From positions 1 to 39,670 of IMG/VR virus record IMGVR_UViG_3300032182_000282: 39,670 bases of DNA. One strand, given 5' to 3'. Below are positions 6,626 through 16,646 of this stretch, in pieces. This DNA is from a virus. Position numbers and translations under genes: made by a program. Numbering within the stretch: position 1 is the first letter of the stretch; each line of letters begins with the position of its first letter. A model generated the notes under the pieces. It worked only from the letters and a program-made list of their open reading frames with translations. It was not told where the DNA came from and ran no database searches.

Positions 6626-7339
6626 TCAAGCGTAATAATTTTCTTCTGCTGGTTTTGTAGGCCAAATAGCATCATCTTCTAGACGTGTGTTTGGTCTATC
6701 AATTTCACGAATGTTTGTGACAGTAGCAGGGAAGTCACGAAGTGCTTGACGATATGTCTTTACTTCTTCAGAGATTGTTCTTCCACTTTCTAGACCTCTG
6801 AGCATGATAACATCAGTCTCAGCAAGTCTTCTATTTCTGTGCTCTCTAAGAGATTCCCAGATGATTTCTTCTTTCTCTGCTACATCTTCTTCTGGCAAAG
6901 AAACTACAGAGAAAGTTTTTGTGATGGTTTTGAGTTCTTCATTTCTAACCCATCTATCTTCTTCATCGACATAGAAAGTTTTATCAAAATCTAATACATC
7001 TTCATTTGGATAGTTTCCTTCGATGATGTCCCAGACTTCGTATTTAACATTAACAGTTTTTCCGTTTCCAGCAACTGCCCACTCTGAGATAGGACGACGA
7101 TTAATCTCATGGGTATCATCGTTCTTTTCTTCTGGGAAGTTATCGACGACAAGCATCCATCCTTCATTTTTATAAAGGTACTCGTCATCTACGAGAGCCT
7201 GGTTTTGATATGTCCAACCAGGATGCTTTCTCTCTTTGCTTTCTGGGGTTAGATATGACTTTGCTTTTTGCCTTGATTGATACTCTTCGGTAGGAGAAGG
7301 GAGAGTATCTGGCATCCAAAAATCTTGTTCTTCTGACAT
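6626..7339 (-). CDS. Tail-assembly-chaperone-like protein
   Basis: The 237-residue product has an acidic N terminus rich in Trp, Tyr and Pro (EEQDFWMPDTLPSPTEEY, then HPGWTYQNQALVDDEYLY). The C-terminal part has LREHRNRRLAETDVIMLRGL at about 165-184, followed by VKTYRQALRDFPATV at about 198-212. The R-N-x-x-L-x-x-TD plus YRQALRD pattern is typical of the Phage_tail_APC family (tail assembly chaperones beside fibre genes). A role in folding or attaching the neighbouring fibre or adhesin is therefore likely. Some related proteins stay in the virion as tail-fibre components, so that alternative remains. The ATG at 7339 has AGAGG four bases upstream. The next gene follows after eight bases. Confidence 0.65.
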   Translation of the reverse strand: MSEEQDFWMPDTLPSPTEEYQSRQKAKSYLTPESKERKHPGWTYQNQALVDDEYLYKNEGWMLVVDNFPEEKNDDTHEINRRPISEWAVAGNGKTVNVKYEVWDIIEGNYPNEDVLDFDKTFYVDEEDRWVRNEELKTITKTFSVVSLPEEDVAEKEEIIWESLREHRNRRLAETDVIMLRGLESGRTISEEVKTYRQALRDFPATVTNIREIDRPNTRLEDDAIWPTKPAEENYYA

Positions 7340-7352
7340 TTTTCCTCTTTAA

Positions 7353-7769
7353 TCAGTATTTGTACCAGATATCACCGTTGCTTCCACCAGATGGGTTGCC
7401 AGTAGAAACTGTCTTAGCACCCCATCCGTTAGAATAAGCACCTGATGTTGGGTTAACAGTAATGTTTGCAGAACCATCAAACGATACACCGTTAATGTTT
7501 CTAGCAGTGGCAAGTCTGGTAGCACTATCAACATCCAAAGTATTGATATTCAACCATGTTGGGGTAGTACCGCCCGACAAAACTTGTGCGCTTCCACCAG
7601 CAGTTAACTTTGCAGTTGTTCCTGATGCAGACTGATATAAAATCTGTCCAGCAGAACCACCTGTGATATTTGTTGCAGCGGTAACACCCGATCCAACAAA
7701 TGAACCGTTAGAAACGTATGTTACCCCTGCAGTAGTCTGCAAAGTATCACACTTTAGAATACTTGCCAT
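7353..7769 (-). CDS. Short tail-fibre-like protein
   Basis: The 138-residue product resembles the distal segments of phage fibres. MASILKCDTLQTTAGVTYVS is a typical opening of cyanophage fibre proteins. It is followed by GGSAGQILYQSASGTTAKLT, GGSAQVLSGGTTPTWLN, LATARNINGVSFDGSANITV and a C-terminal GSNGDIWYKY, all recurrent in trimeric beta-structured fibres. A small fibre or fibre-tip subunit is the best guess; the receptor is unknown. A perfect TATAAATA lies at 7799-7792, 22 bases upstream of the ATG, so this gene probably starts its own late transcript that continues into the chaperone-like and adhesin genes. Confidence 0.75.
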   Translation of the reverse strand: MASILKCDTLQTTAGVTYVSNGSFVGSGVTAATNITGGSAGQILYQSASGTTAKLTAGGSAQVLSGGTTPTWLNINTLDVDSATRLATARNINGVSFDGSANITVNPTSGAYSNGWGAKTVSTGNPSGGSNGDIWYKY

Positions 7770-7791
7770 TTTACTATCTTGTTCCCGTTGT

Positions 7792-7799
7792 TATTTATA
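7792..7799 (-). promoter_or_regulatory. Late promoter TATAAATA before the short fibre gene
   Basis: The minus strand reads TATAAATA in the 35-base gap between the 2931-residue gene and the 138-residue gene. It is a perfect match to the T4-type late promoter element recognised by a gp55-like sigma factor. It is 22 bases from the ATG, which leaves room for a start about a dozen bases downstream. Confidence 0.7.
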
Positions 7800-7804
7800 T
7801 TTAT

Positions 7805-10800
7805 TTAGATGATAGACCATGCACCGCCATCTAGAATAGTGACGATGTTGTTTCCAGTAATTTCAATTGGTCCAGCAGACATACAGTTTGTGTTTGCAGG
7901 AACAGTGACGTTTTCTGCAATTGTATTTCTGTTTGCCTTCATGACGCCATAGGTATCAATATACTGTCTGTCGCCCATCACTCTCATAGCGGTGTCGTTA
8001 TTGTTATTGGATGCACTTGCAGTAGTGGTTCCGAAAGAAGCACCAATGAAGTTAGAAGATCCATTAACATGTAGAGTGTAATCAGGATCTGCCTGATTAA
8101 TACCAACACTAGAAATCCTGTAAATATTTCCGCCAGTTGTACTTTCTGTCCATCTAGAAGTAACGAATGGATCTCCATTTTGATATAGATTACCATTCAT
8201 GTTGATGTTACCTTCAACATTCAACTGCATGTCAACACTGTTGACAGTAGTAGTTGTGGTGTTGATACCAACTCTATTTGTAGAACCGATAATTGTAATC
8301 GCAGGTGTAGAGTTCCAATCAACAGCACCGTTTGAAGTTGATGCTTGAATAGTGAATAGATCGTCTGCTACGAGTTGGTTACCAATTCTAAAGTTTTTAA
8401 AGGAACTGGAACCACGGAAGACAACTGGAGCGCCGCTGTTGTCAGCAGCATCATCAATTGTAATACCATCCTTAGTATAGACACTACCATTAACTTCAAG
8501 AGTATAAGTTGGTTGACGGTTGATACCAATACCAATATTTCTGGATGCAAGAATGTCACCAGTAACTTTAAATGCTAGTTCTGTTTCGGTGCCTTCAACG
8601 TTGAATACTTCGCCATAGTCACTGTTAGGAGTTGCACCATCAGAGTGATTATATCTGATAGTACCTTGCTGAGCATAATTTCCACTCTGATGATCACTAA
8701 ATCTAATTCTTGCTCCAGTAGAAGGAGCATTAGCAGCAGTGCGGACTACGATGCCACCATCACCTCTAACTTCCAAAGGAGCCATTGGTGCGCTGCCAGT
8801 ATTAATACCGAGACGCTTAGTAGATACATCGACAAATATTACTTCAGTTTGACCGTCAGCTCCAACCGAAAGATCGTCACTGACTGATAAAGTAGACTGC
8901 AGTGTGGTAGTACCACCAACTGTTAAAGATGCACTAGTGCCACTTAGGATCAAAGATCCTGTCATAGTGTCGCCAGCTTTCAGTACGTTATTAGATGCAG
9001 AACCATTCAATGCTGCGGTGATTGTTCCTGCAGAGAAGTTACCAACAGCGTCACGCTTAACAGCAGTATTAACAACGTTAGCAGATTGGAATGTAATGTT
9101 TCCAGCGTTCCAAACTTGGTTGCTGTTAATTGTAAAACCATCAGCGTTGATAACTTGTACGTTCAGAGTACCAGAACCATCAGTTCCGTTACCACCAGCT
9201 GCTACAAGTGCAACGTTATAGTTTGCTGCTACAGCAGAACTGTTGAAATATAGACCAGGAGAAGATGCAACTCCATCTGTTCTGCCAAGTCTTAAGTTAC
9301 CTGTTCCGCTGTCACTTTCTAGTTTAGCAACATCAATTGTATTTCCAGGTTCAATACTAAAGTCTTGGAATGGTTCACGTACTACAGAAGTACCAATTGT
9401 AATTGCACCAATGAAGTTACCAGTAGTCAGACGACCGATAAGGATGGTGTAGTCTGCAAAACTGTCTGCTTCATCATTGATGATGACGTTATCAATTGTA
9501 AACTGTCCAGTTCCCTGAGTTTGAGCATTGTAAAGGTTGACAGTATTACCAGGAGTAAATGGCGATGCGTTTAGAACTCTACCGCTGATGTAGATTTGAT
9601 ATCTAGGATCTCCATTGAATGATTTAATTGTGATATCATCACGGATAGATGTTGCACTAATAAATCTAGGAAGTCTCTCATCAGATAGAGTTCCGTAGTT
9701 TACGTTTAGTGCATTTTGATACCAAACTCCTTGTTTATTGTCAAGTCTGTCAGCGTCAAGTCCAGAACCAACACCATCATTACCAGAACTCCAAATCTTA
9801 TACCAAGATCCAAATGTGGTTACTCCAGTTCCAGAACCACGAATCCACATGTTGTCATTATCAGTAAATGCCAACTGTCTAACACCACCGTATGTGGTGT
9901 CAAAACCTTGACCGCCATTTCTAATAGTTAGTGCTAGGTTTTTAGATCCACCATCACTCAATCCATTTGCAGCATTATTGACAGTGTTTGCAATAATACC
10001 TTCAACAAAGTTGTTTGGTGATGGGTTTGAAGTTGGGTTGTTAGTACCAGTAATCAGACGAATAGTATTCGCAGAAGAACCAGAAATACTGATGTTGTAT
10101 GTACCAGCAAGTCTATCTGGATTAACTGTACCAGAGTTAAGGTTTGTTGCATTCAGGTAGAAAGAACCTTGTGCGCCATCTAGCAAGTCAGCGTCTAGAC
10201 CACTATCAGCACCAGTTTTCAGTGTGACAGAACCGTTACCTTCTGTACCAATATCGAATTGGGATTTCTTAAATCTGGAAACACCAATTGTACCGAACAG
10301 GTCAGCAGAAACTGTTAGGTCTGTTACTCTAGCAACGTCAATAGAAACGTTTGCAAATTGTTTGTTGACAGTAGAGAGTTTTGCTGCAAGAACCATGCTA
10401 GATCCTGCACCAATATCAGTTGGAGCAGAAATGACATTGAAGTCAGCTGTGTATCCAGTACCACCATCAGTAACAGTGACATCAGTAATAGTATTACCAG
10501 AAACAGTAATGTTTGCTCTGAGACCAGTACCAGTTCCACCAAGTAGTTGTTGGTCAAAATACTGACCGTCTGTAAAACCAACACCACCATTTGCAATTAC
10601 AATACTGTCTACATATCCACCTTGAGTATAAGTAGATTCAAACTGAACAGGTGATGGACCTCTATCAAATTCAATGATAGTTCCTGCGGGAATTGTAGAA
10701 GTTAGTGTACTACTGAGAGAAATTGTTGTAGTTCCGCCAGATGTTAATACTCCATCGATGTTGGTATTTGGTTGAATACCAGTTACATTATTAACAACCT

Positions 10801-13800
10801 CATGTCCAATAAGAACATCAGAGTTGGTTGCAAACCTCATTTCGTTTGAACCAGAGGTTGCAGAAACGGTTAACTTCGCGAAGTATCTTTCTTCGCTACT
10901 CTTGAGAGATTGTAGTGCGAGTGCCCAGTTCTGGTCTCCACGTAGGAAGGTGAACGAGTTTGCCGTTCCACCAGATGCAATAACATTTGCTGGAATTGGA
11001 CCACCAATTAGAGTAGAACCATCGACTGTACTGGAAGTTAGCGATACCCAGTTGTTAGCATCAAACGATGAAGTATTGAGAACTCTGGTTAGAGTTACAG
11101 TCACTGATGGAATATCACTACTCTCAATAGTGTCGTTCTGATCAATTGCGACATTGTTGACAATATCACCGTATAGTCTGCTTTCAATTAGACCAACACC
11201 ACTAGCTTGTGTTCCAGATCCTGGTGGAGCAGAGAATGTGATTGTTGGTGCGGTGGTGTATCCTTTACCACCCTTATAACCATTAAATTCAATAATAGTT
11301 ACGGTAACAACTTCTCCATTAGCAATGGTACAATTTGCAGCTGCCTGTACAGCACCCAATCCAGGGTTACCGCCAGTAATTTGTACTTGGGGTGGTTGTG
11401 TATATCCAGAACCACCGTCAGTGATATTGATTTGGTGTAGAATACCCTGTCTATATTCTGTAGCTTGAATACGACCAGTTGTAATACTTCCTTCAAAGAT
11501 ATCACCAATGGTGAACTGAAGTGTAGGATCTACATTAAATGCCAAGAACAGACTATCAAGATCATTGTTTAGAATGAATGATCTTGTAACGTCCTGTTGA
11601 ATGGCAATGTCGCCAGCAAGTGCGCCTTCTAATTGCAGTCTTTCATTCTGGTCTGCAACAGTATAGACTTCAAAAGGTCTGAGTGCTGGGATCTGGTCAA
11701 TAGAAATCTTACCACTATCAGTAAGTTCAACCAATGCTCTAGGAACAGCGTTCGTGGAATATGGTTTGTTGATGTAAGGTCCAAGGTTGTTAGTGATATA
11801 ATCCTTAACTGCCTTCTGAGTAGGTAGTTTAGAATCAGTGGAGTTAGCGCCACCCAGTGTGTTGGATGCGTCGAAACCAGTAACAACAACGTCACCGCCC
11901 TTCAGTTTCAAGAATTCAACTTCAGAGATAGTAACCGTACCAGTAAAGGTGATAGCACCAGTTCTGTTTTCAATTCTTGCGAATGTACCAACCTTGAAGT
12001 CGCCAAGTTCGTCAGTACCAGAGACATAGACACGACCATAATTTTCAGATACTTGCTCGTTTGCCTCAACCTTTGTACCACCGTTCTCAGGCAGTGCTAG
12101 GTAGTTAGTACCAGAACCTGCAAATTCCCAGGTGTGGGAGGAGGAGTTAACAATAGATGGTCTGTGTAGTCTGATTGTTTGTCCTAGAAGATTTGGAGCG
12201 CCTACAGCAGCCTGATCACTATCTCTAATTACACTCAGTGGATCTCCAGTACCATTGTCGATTGTTAGTGTTGCAGAGAAAGGAGGACCAACAGTAACTC
12301 CAGATACAGTATCAATGAAGAATTCAATATCTTCATCAACGTTGGAGTGTCCGTCAAACTTACAGATATAGTGTTCTAGTGGTTCTCTTCCTAGACCATC
12401 AACGGTAAGAATAGTTCTACCTGTTGGTGTTGCAGAAGCATTTACGACAGTACCAACGTCAAAGGTGTATGCTTCCTCTCTATATCCAGTACCTCTTAGT
12501 GCAAACTGACCGAAGTTTGTAGCAGAGTTGGTGATAGATGCATAACCACCAGATTCGCAAAGAACACCATCAGCACAGAAGATAACGAAGACCGAAACCA
12601 ACTGGGTGTAACCATCTTCAATAACCTTATAACCTGTACCACCAAAGGAGACAATGGTGAATGCAGATGCAACCATCGACTTACCCTGATTGGGGAAGGT
12701 TGCAGAACCATCTAGTTCTAGACCAGGGAATGGGCAGTTGGGTTGCTTGACCTTAGAACCATCAATCAGAGCACCGCCACCACCTAAGAAGGAGATAACA
12801 GATGCGTTCTGTGTATATGGTGATGCTTCAATGATTGGATAATCATCATAGTCACCACGAATTGCCATGCGCTGATTGTTAGCGTCATAGATGTAAGAGT
12901 TTGCATACTCTGTAATCTTAGAGGTATCGAATAAAGTACCGTAGGTCTTGACGGTGCTTCCAGGTTCGATTGCAGTTCCACTAAGAGGATTATCTGCATA
13001 TTCTAGAATTCCATCTAGAATACCCATCGAAGTTGTGATAGATGCTTCTACGTTTGCACATAGAGGATTTCCTGCGGGATCTGCTAGAATAGTAGCATCA
13101 ACAAACTGTGGAATAGGAGAAGATGTAGTTACTGCAGTTCCTGCGCCATCTTTCCATCCACGCATTGCTGCAATAGCAAGGTCTCTTACCTCTGTGTATG
13201 CATATCTTGTTTCAGCTAACTGAGATGCATCGATACCAGAAAGAGCAGTGCCACTATAATATGCTTCAGCATTAGTTACAATGCCAGCATTACCTCCAAG
13301 TACAAGGTCTCTGATTAGACCACCTAGGATATAGTTAATATCTCTACGGCACTTTCTCTGATGGATATCCGTCAGTCCTAGAGAAGGATACTGTGCTTCA
13401 GTATTGATTAGCGCCTGATCTGCAATTAGATCTCTGTTTCTAGCGATTAGATATGCAGCATCTAGATATGTGCCAGAAGCATCGTTTGCAATTACATCTA
13501 CCCAAAGGTATGATAATGTATCAATAGCAGATCTAACATCAGAACAAGATGTACCATCACCAGCAGATCCATCTGCATTGAGGTTAGAAGTAGTTGTAAT
13601 TACGCTATCGTCAAAGTATCTGGGAACTGAAGAATATACAGGAGCATATACGGGATCTGCTGGGAAACCATTGCCAGTTCTCCAGTTGTTGATAGCATAT
13701 AGTGCTAGTTCTCTAGCATATTCAATTGCACGAACTGTTTGAATAATCTCATTTTCAATGTATGCAATCTTTGCTCCAATGATATACTTTTGAGCAGCTT

Positions 13801-16600
13801 CAATTATGTTATGATTAGTTCCAAATTCCAAGTCTCTAATCAGAGCATTGAGGAAGTGAGTTACATCTTGTCTGCACTGTTCATCACCATTTGAACCAGT
13901 GTTAGTTACAGTTGGAGAACTGTAAGAAGGATAGATTTTTTGTCCAGCATCGCATTCAATTAGCAAGTCTGCAAGTTGAACAGTATCATCCTCACTAAGT
14001 GATAGTTCAACATCAGTTGTAACTGTAGCAACACCTGTTACATCCGTATCATAAACAAATCCAGTGACATTAGCAGTAGTGCCACCAAATGTTACTGTAC
14101 CACCACTGACCCAAGTATTTTCATGATCTAGAGTTCCTAAGAAAATGTCAAAAGAAGTACCAGAAACATTGTATACTGAATAATAATCTCTCTTAAACTG
14201 ATCGTTGATTTTACTTACAACTTCATCAGCAATAAACTCTCTGTTATTACGGAGGAAAGTGCAAGCATCTTGATATCTTCTTGCCTCTGGAGTTGAGATT
14301 GGGAATTTGTTTGGAGAGTTAAGTAGCGATAGTGTAATTACTTTCGAGTATGACTTAACAGTCGCAAACTGCCCTGGATCCAGATTTGCATCGTTAATTG
14401 CAGGAGCTTTCTTTGGAATGACAAATCTTCTAGAACGACCATCAGCGTCTTCTAGAACTTTGTAAATTCTCTGTTTCCCCATCAAGAATGATAGGTCTGG
14501 ATTGCTGGTTGGTAAATTAGAAAGTTCAATTTCTTGACCTTCTCTAAATTCGTGAATGTTGTCTCTACCAACCAGAGCATTCGTGTAGAAAACAATACCG
14601 CCTAGGTCTTCTGCATTACCATATAGTTCACTTTGGAAACCACCAGTAGCAATAGAAGCATCACCTTGTAGCGAAAAGTCAATTCTAACAATAGGTAGAG
14701 TTGATGTAACATCTTCGTCAATAGATACAACTTCACCTTCTGCTCTAATTGATTTGAGTGATGTGGTATCAAACTGATTTTCTGTAATGCTAGCTTCAAA
14801 AACATTGATAGTAGCGGATGAAATGCTATCCCAAGATGGAGATCCTAAGATAGGAACAAATGTCACATCCCAGGAAGTTGGAGCATTCTCATCATCAACT
14901 GCTGCTACTTCATAGTATCCTGCAGTAAATTGTGCATCTACAGTATCATCTAGATACACATATGTGCCAGGAAGAAGATCTGCAGTTGGGTTTGTAGTAA
15001 AACGGAGAATATTATTGCCGTTTGTGCTAGACTGTCCAGATAAGGAATTAATCTGATTTCCTTGAGTACCAGATACTAGATATCTGAATTGCTCACCTTC
15101 AACAAAAGAACCAGATGTTAGTTGAACGTCAAGTTTACCGTTGACATATGCGTTTGCACCAGATGTCTCGTCAAATTCTACAAGAGTAACTTTTGCTCTA
15201 GCACCAGTGTTGACACCAATAACGTCAAGTCCAGCGATAAGAGCTGACAGACCAGTGTTCTGCTGGAATATGACACGGAATTGATCTGGTCCAAAGATCT
15301 GATGACCGATTGGGAAATCAACACCAAAGTCTCCATTGACTTCATTATCAATGATGACTTTTTGCTTATCGTCAAAGACCATAGCAAAGTCCCAAGTGGA
15401 GACAGGATCTCCAAGGGAATCAATCTTATCTCTATAAGTTACACCAATGACATAGTTCTTATCACCAAACTTAAAGATGTGCTTTCCTTGATTGTTTGGT
15501 CTGATAATTACCAGACGAAGGTTGTCACCAACAACCGAGCAATCGGGTGGTAGAGAAATGGGGTTATCTTCTACATAGTCACCACCAGAAACAATAATCG
15601 TTTCTTTAACGCCAGGTGTTGACCATGCTAGTTGTGCCGCTTTCTTAATTGTTCTAACTGGGTTTACAGCAGAACGACCGTCGTTTAGGTCAGAACCAAT
15701 CTGCTGTGAAACGTAAATACGACCACCAACGTCATTCGTTGCTAGATTGAGGACGTATTCTGTAGTTGCAATCTTGTCTGATCTATCACCAAGTAGTGGT
15801 GTGATAGATCTTGGGAATACTCCAGCGTCACCTGTTGTGTTATAACCAAATGCAGCCTGATCGTCTACTCTGAAACCAATATGCTTAAATTGAACTTCTC
15901 CGTTTAGTTCAATACCATCTAGGTGTTCTGGTGCCTCGGATCCAGTTTGTCCAGCATTCAATGCTTGATAAACGTTTGCACCAAACCAACGATAACTATC
16001 TTTCTGTAGAATAACTCCAGGTGCCCATTGGATGCCTGTGTTATTAATAAAGGTCTTTAAGTTTGGTCCTCTAAAATTAGTGTCTGGAGTAACAAAGTTA
16101 TCAATATCCAGGTTTAGAATTCTCGCCGTATCAGAAATGATAGACGTGGATGTTCTAATAGCACCGTTGATGTCAAGTTCAAAATCAACAGTATCTAGAG
16201 TTGATGTTGCAGCTGCACCAACTCCATTACCACCAGTGATTGTAACTTGTGGTGCCGTGGTATAACCACTACCAGGATTATTAACAGCGATGTTAATAAC
16301 TCTTCCATTGAAGATAAAAGCGGAAGCTAGTGCTTGTACACCATTTGGTGGTGGATCAATAGTTACAGAAGGAGCACTGGTATATCCAGAACCACCCTCT
16401 GTGATTGTAATTCTGTCAATTCTTTCACCTGTTCTATTAATACCAACACGAGGTAACTGTGTGTTAGCATCAAGTTGAGTTCTCAGGATCTCTCGTTCAA
16501 GAGCACCCGAACCACCTCTAATAGTTAATTCATTATCACCGATGAATTGAGGACTACCTCCTCTAATTTTCTCCTTATCGGAATTAATGTTAAAACTCAT
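7805..16600 (-). CDS. Giant fibre-like virion protein (2931 residues)
   Basis: Parts can be placed approximately. Residues 50-150 hold two GGSGY modules (EGGSGYTSAPSVTI, NPGSGYTTAPQVTI). Residues 290-390 look like a pectin-lyase-type beta helix (GRIYVSQQIGSDLNDGRSA). Residues 770-1155 hold two helical modules with CRQDVTHFLNALIRDLEFG and CRRDINYILGGLIRDLVLGG. Residues 1250-1385 form a second beta-helix-like segment (VISFLGGGGALIDGSKVKQP). GGSGY-type modules return around 1710-2080. Residues 2130-2300 have fibre motifs (SGLDADLLDGAQGSFY, GLDADRLDNKQGVWY). From about 2590 to 2845 there are four GIN/GIG...L.V.G repeats typical of endosialidase-type fibres, without a following peptidase S74 domain. 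It ends MSAGPIEITGNNIVTILDGG. It probably forms a long side or tail fibre; the receptor and any enzyme activity are unknown. The ATG at 16600 has GGAG about 14 bases upstream. Confidence 0.8.
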   Translation of the reverse strand: MSFNINSDKEKIRGGSPQFIGDNELTIRGGSGALEREILRTQLDANTQLPRVGINRTGERIDRITITEGGSGYTSAPSVTIDPPPNGVQALASAFIFNGRVINIAVNNPGSGYTTAPQVTITGGNGVGAAATSTLDTVDFELDINGAIRTSTSIISDTARILNLDIDNFVTPDTNFRGPNLKTFINNTGIQWAPGVILQKDSYRWFGANVYQALNAGQTGSEAPEHLDGIELNGEVQFKHIGFRVDDQAAFGYNTTGDAGVFPRSITPLLGDRSDKIATTEYVLNLATNDVGGRIYVSQQIGSDLNDGRSAVNPVRTIKKAAQLAWSTPGVKETIIVSGGDYVEDNPISLPPDCSVVGDNLRLVIIRPNNQGKHIFKFGDKNYVIGVTYRDKIDSLGDPVSTWDFAMVFDDKQKVIIDNEVNGDFGVDFPIGHQIFGPDQFRVIFQQNTGLSALIAGLDVIGVNTGARAKVTLVEFDETSGANAYVNGKLDVQLTSGSFVEGEQFRYLVSGTQGNQINSLSGQSSTNGNNILRFTTNPTADLLPGTYVYLDDTVDAQFTAGYYEVAAVDDENAPTSWDVTFVPILGSPSWDSISSATINVFEASITENQFDTTSLKSIRAEGEVVSIDEDVTSTLPIVRIDFSLQGDASIATGGFQSELYGNAEDLGGIVFYTNALVGRDNIHEFREGQEIELSNLPTSNPDLSFLMGKQRIYKVLEDADGRSRRFVIPKKAPAINDANLDPGQFATVKSYSKVITLSLLNSPNKFPISTPEARRYQDACTFLRNNREFIADEVVSKINDQFKRDYYSVYNVSGTSFDIFLGTLDHENTWVSGGTVTFGGTTANVTGFVYDTDVTGVATVTTDVELSLSEDDTVQLADLLIECDAGQKIYPSYSSPTVTNTGSNGDEQCRQDVTHFLNALIRDLEFGTNHNIIEAAQKYIIGAKIAYIENEIIQTVRAIEYARELALYAINNWRTGNGFPADPVYAPVYSSVPRYFDDSVITTTSNLNADGSAGDGTSCSDVRSAIDTLSYLWVDVIANDASGTYLDAAYLIARNRDLIADQALINTEAQYPSLGLTDIHQRKCRRDINYILGGLIRDLVLGGNAGIVTNAEAYYSGTALSGIDASQLAETRYAYTEVRDLAIAAMRGWKDGAGTAVTTSSPIPQFVDATILADPAGNPLCANVEASITTSMGILDGILEYADNPLSGTAIEPGSTVKTYGTLFDTSKITEYANSYIYDANNQRMAIRGDYDDYPIIEASPYTQNASVISFLGGGGALIDGSKVKQPNCPFPGLELDGSATFPNQGKSMVASAFTIVSFGGTGYKVIEDGYTQLVSVFVIFCADGVLCESGGYASITNSATNFGQFALRGTGYREEAYTFDVGTVVNASATPTGRTILTVDGLGREPLEHYICKFDGHSNVDEDIEFFIDTVSGVTVGPPFSATLTIDNGTGDPLSVIRDSDQAAVGAPNLLGQTIRLHRPSIVNSSSHTWEFAGSGTNYLALPENGGTKVEANEQVSENYGRVYVSGTDELGDFKVGTFARIENRTGAITFTGTVTISEVEFLKLKGGDVVVTGFDASNTLGGANSTDSKLPTQKAVKDYITNNLGPYINKPYSTNAVPRALVELTDSGKISIDQIPALRPFEVYTVADQNERLQLEGALAGDIAIQQDVTRSFILNNDLDSLFLAFNVDPTLQFTIGDIFEGSITTGRIQATEYRQGILHQINITDGGSGYTQPPQVQITGGNPGLGAVQAAANCTIANGEVVTVTIIEFNGYKGGKGYTTAPTITFSAPPGSGTQASGVGLIESRLYGDIVNNVAIDQNDTIESSDIPSVTVTLTRVLNTSSFDANNWVSLTSSTVDGSTLIGGPIPANVIASGGTANSFTFLRGDQNWALALQSLKSSEERYFAKLTVSATSGSNEMRFATNSDVLIGHEVVNNVTGIQPNTNIDGVLTSGGTTTISLSSTLTSTIPAGTIIEFDRGPSPVQFESTYTQGGYVDSIVIANGGVGFTDGQYFDQQLLGGTGTGLRANITVSGNTITDVTVTDGGTGYTADFNVISAPTDIGAGSSMVLAAKLSTVNKQFANVSIDVARVTDLTVSADLFGTIGVSRFKKSQFDIGTEGNGSVTLKTGADSGLDADLLDGAQGSFYLNATNLNSGTVNPDRLAGTYNISISGSSANTIRLITGTNNPTSNPSPNNFVEGIIANTVNNAANGLSDGGSKNLALTIRNGGQGFDTTYGGVRQLAFTDNDNMWIRGSGTGVTTFGSWYKIWSSGNDGVGSGLDADRLDNKQGVWYQNALNVNYGTLSDERLPRFISATSIRDDITIKSFNGDPRYQIYISGRVLNASPFTPGNTVNLYNAQTQGTGQFTIDNVIINDEADSFADYTILIGRLTTGNFIGAITIGTSVVREPFQDFSIEPGNTIDVAKLESDSGTGNLRLGRTDGVASSPGLYFNSSAVAANYNVALVAAGGNGTDGSGTLNVQVINADGFTINSNQVWNAGNITFQSANVVNTAVKRDAVGNFSAGTITAALNGSASNNVLKAGDTMTGSLILSGTSASLTVGGTTTLQSTLSVSDDLSVGADGQTEVIFVDVSTKRLGINTGSAPMAPLEVRGDGGIVVRTAANAPSTGARIRFSDHQSGNYAQQGTIRYNHSDGATPNSDYGEVFNVEGTETELAFKVTGDILASRNIGIGINRQPTYTLEVNGSVYTKDGITIDDAADNSGAPVVFRGSSSFKNFRIGNQLVADDLFTIQASTSNGAVDWNSTPAITIIGSTNRVGINTTTTTVNSVDMQLNVEGNINMNGNLYQNGDPFVTSRWTESTTGGNIYRISSVGINQADPDYTLHVNGSSNFIGASFGTTTASASNNNNDTAMRVMGDRQYIDTYGVMKANRNTIAENVTVPANTNCMSAGPIEITGNNIVTILDGGAWSII
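13140..13472 (-). repeat. Helical module copy 2 in the 2931-residue protein
   Basis: This about 110-residue unit starts LDAAYLIARNRDLIADQ, continues with KCRRDINYILGGLIRDLVLG and GNAGIVTNAEAYY, and ends VRDLAIAAMRGW. The same order occurs in the preceding unit and twice in the giant protein encoded at 31621-39670. Function unknown. Confidence 0.75.
13670..14290 (-). repeat. Helical module copy 1, split by an insertion
   Basis: It starts YQDACTFLRNNREFIADEVV, is interrupted by a beta-rich insert of about 80 residues, and resumes with QCRQDVTHFLNALIRDLEFG and later ARELALYAINNW. The insert is the feature that separates it from the other three copies. Confidence 0.65.
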
Positions 16601-16637
16601 GGTGCCGTCTAGCTCCTGACCCGTTTATCCTCTTTTA

Positions 16638-16645
16638 TATTTAGC
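16638..16645 (-). promoter_or_regulatory. Weak late-promoter-like element before the 2931-residue gene
   Basis: The 46-base gap before this gene contains GCTAAATATAAAAG on the minus strand. GCTAAATA and the overlapping TATAAAAG each match TATAAATA in 6 of 8 positions. There is no hairpin in this gap. Position supports a promoter, the sequence only weakly. Confidence 0.3.
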
Positions 16646-16646
16646 A

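Noticed and set aside
7805-9000. Peptidase S74 (intramolecular chaperone) domain at the end of the 2931-residue protein
   Set aside because: GIG/GIN...L.V.G repeats that often precede it are present, but the C terminus is short and lacks the S74 signature.
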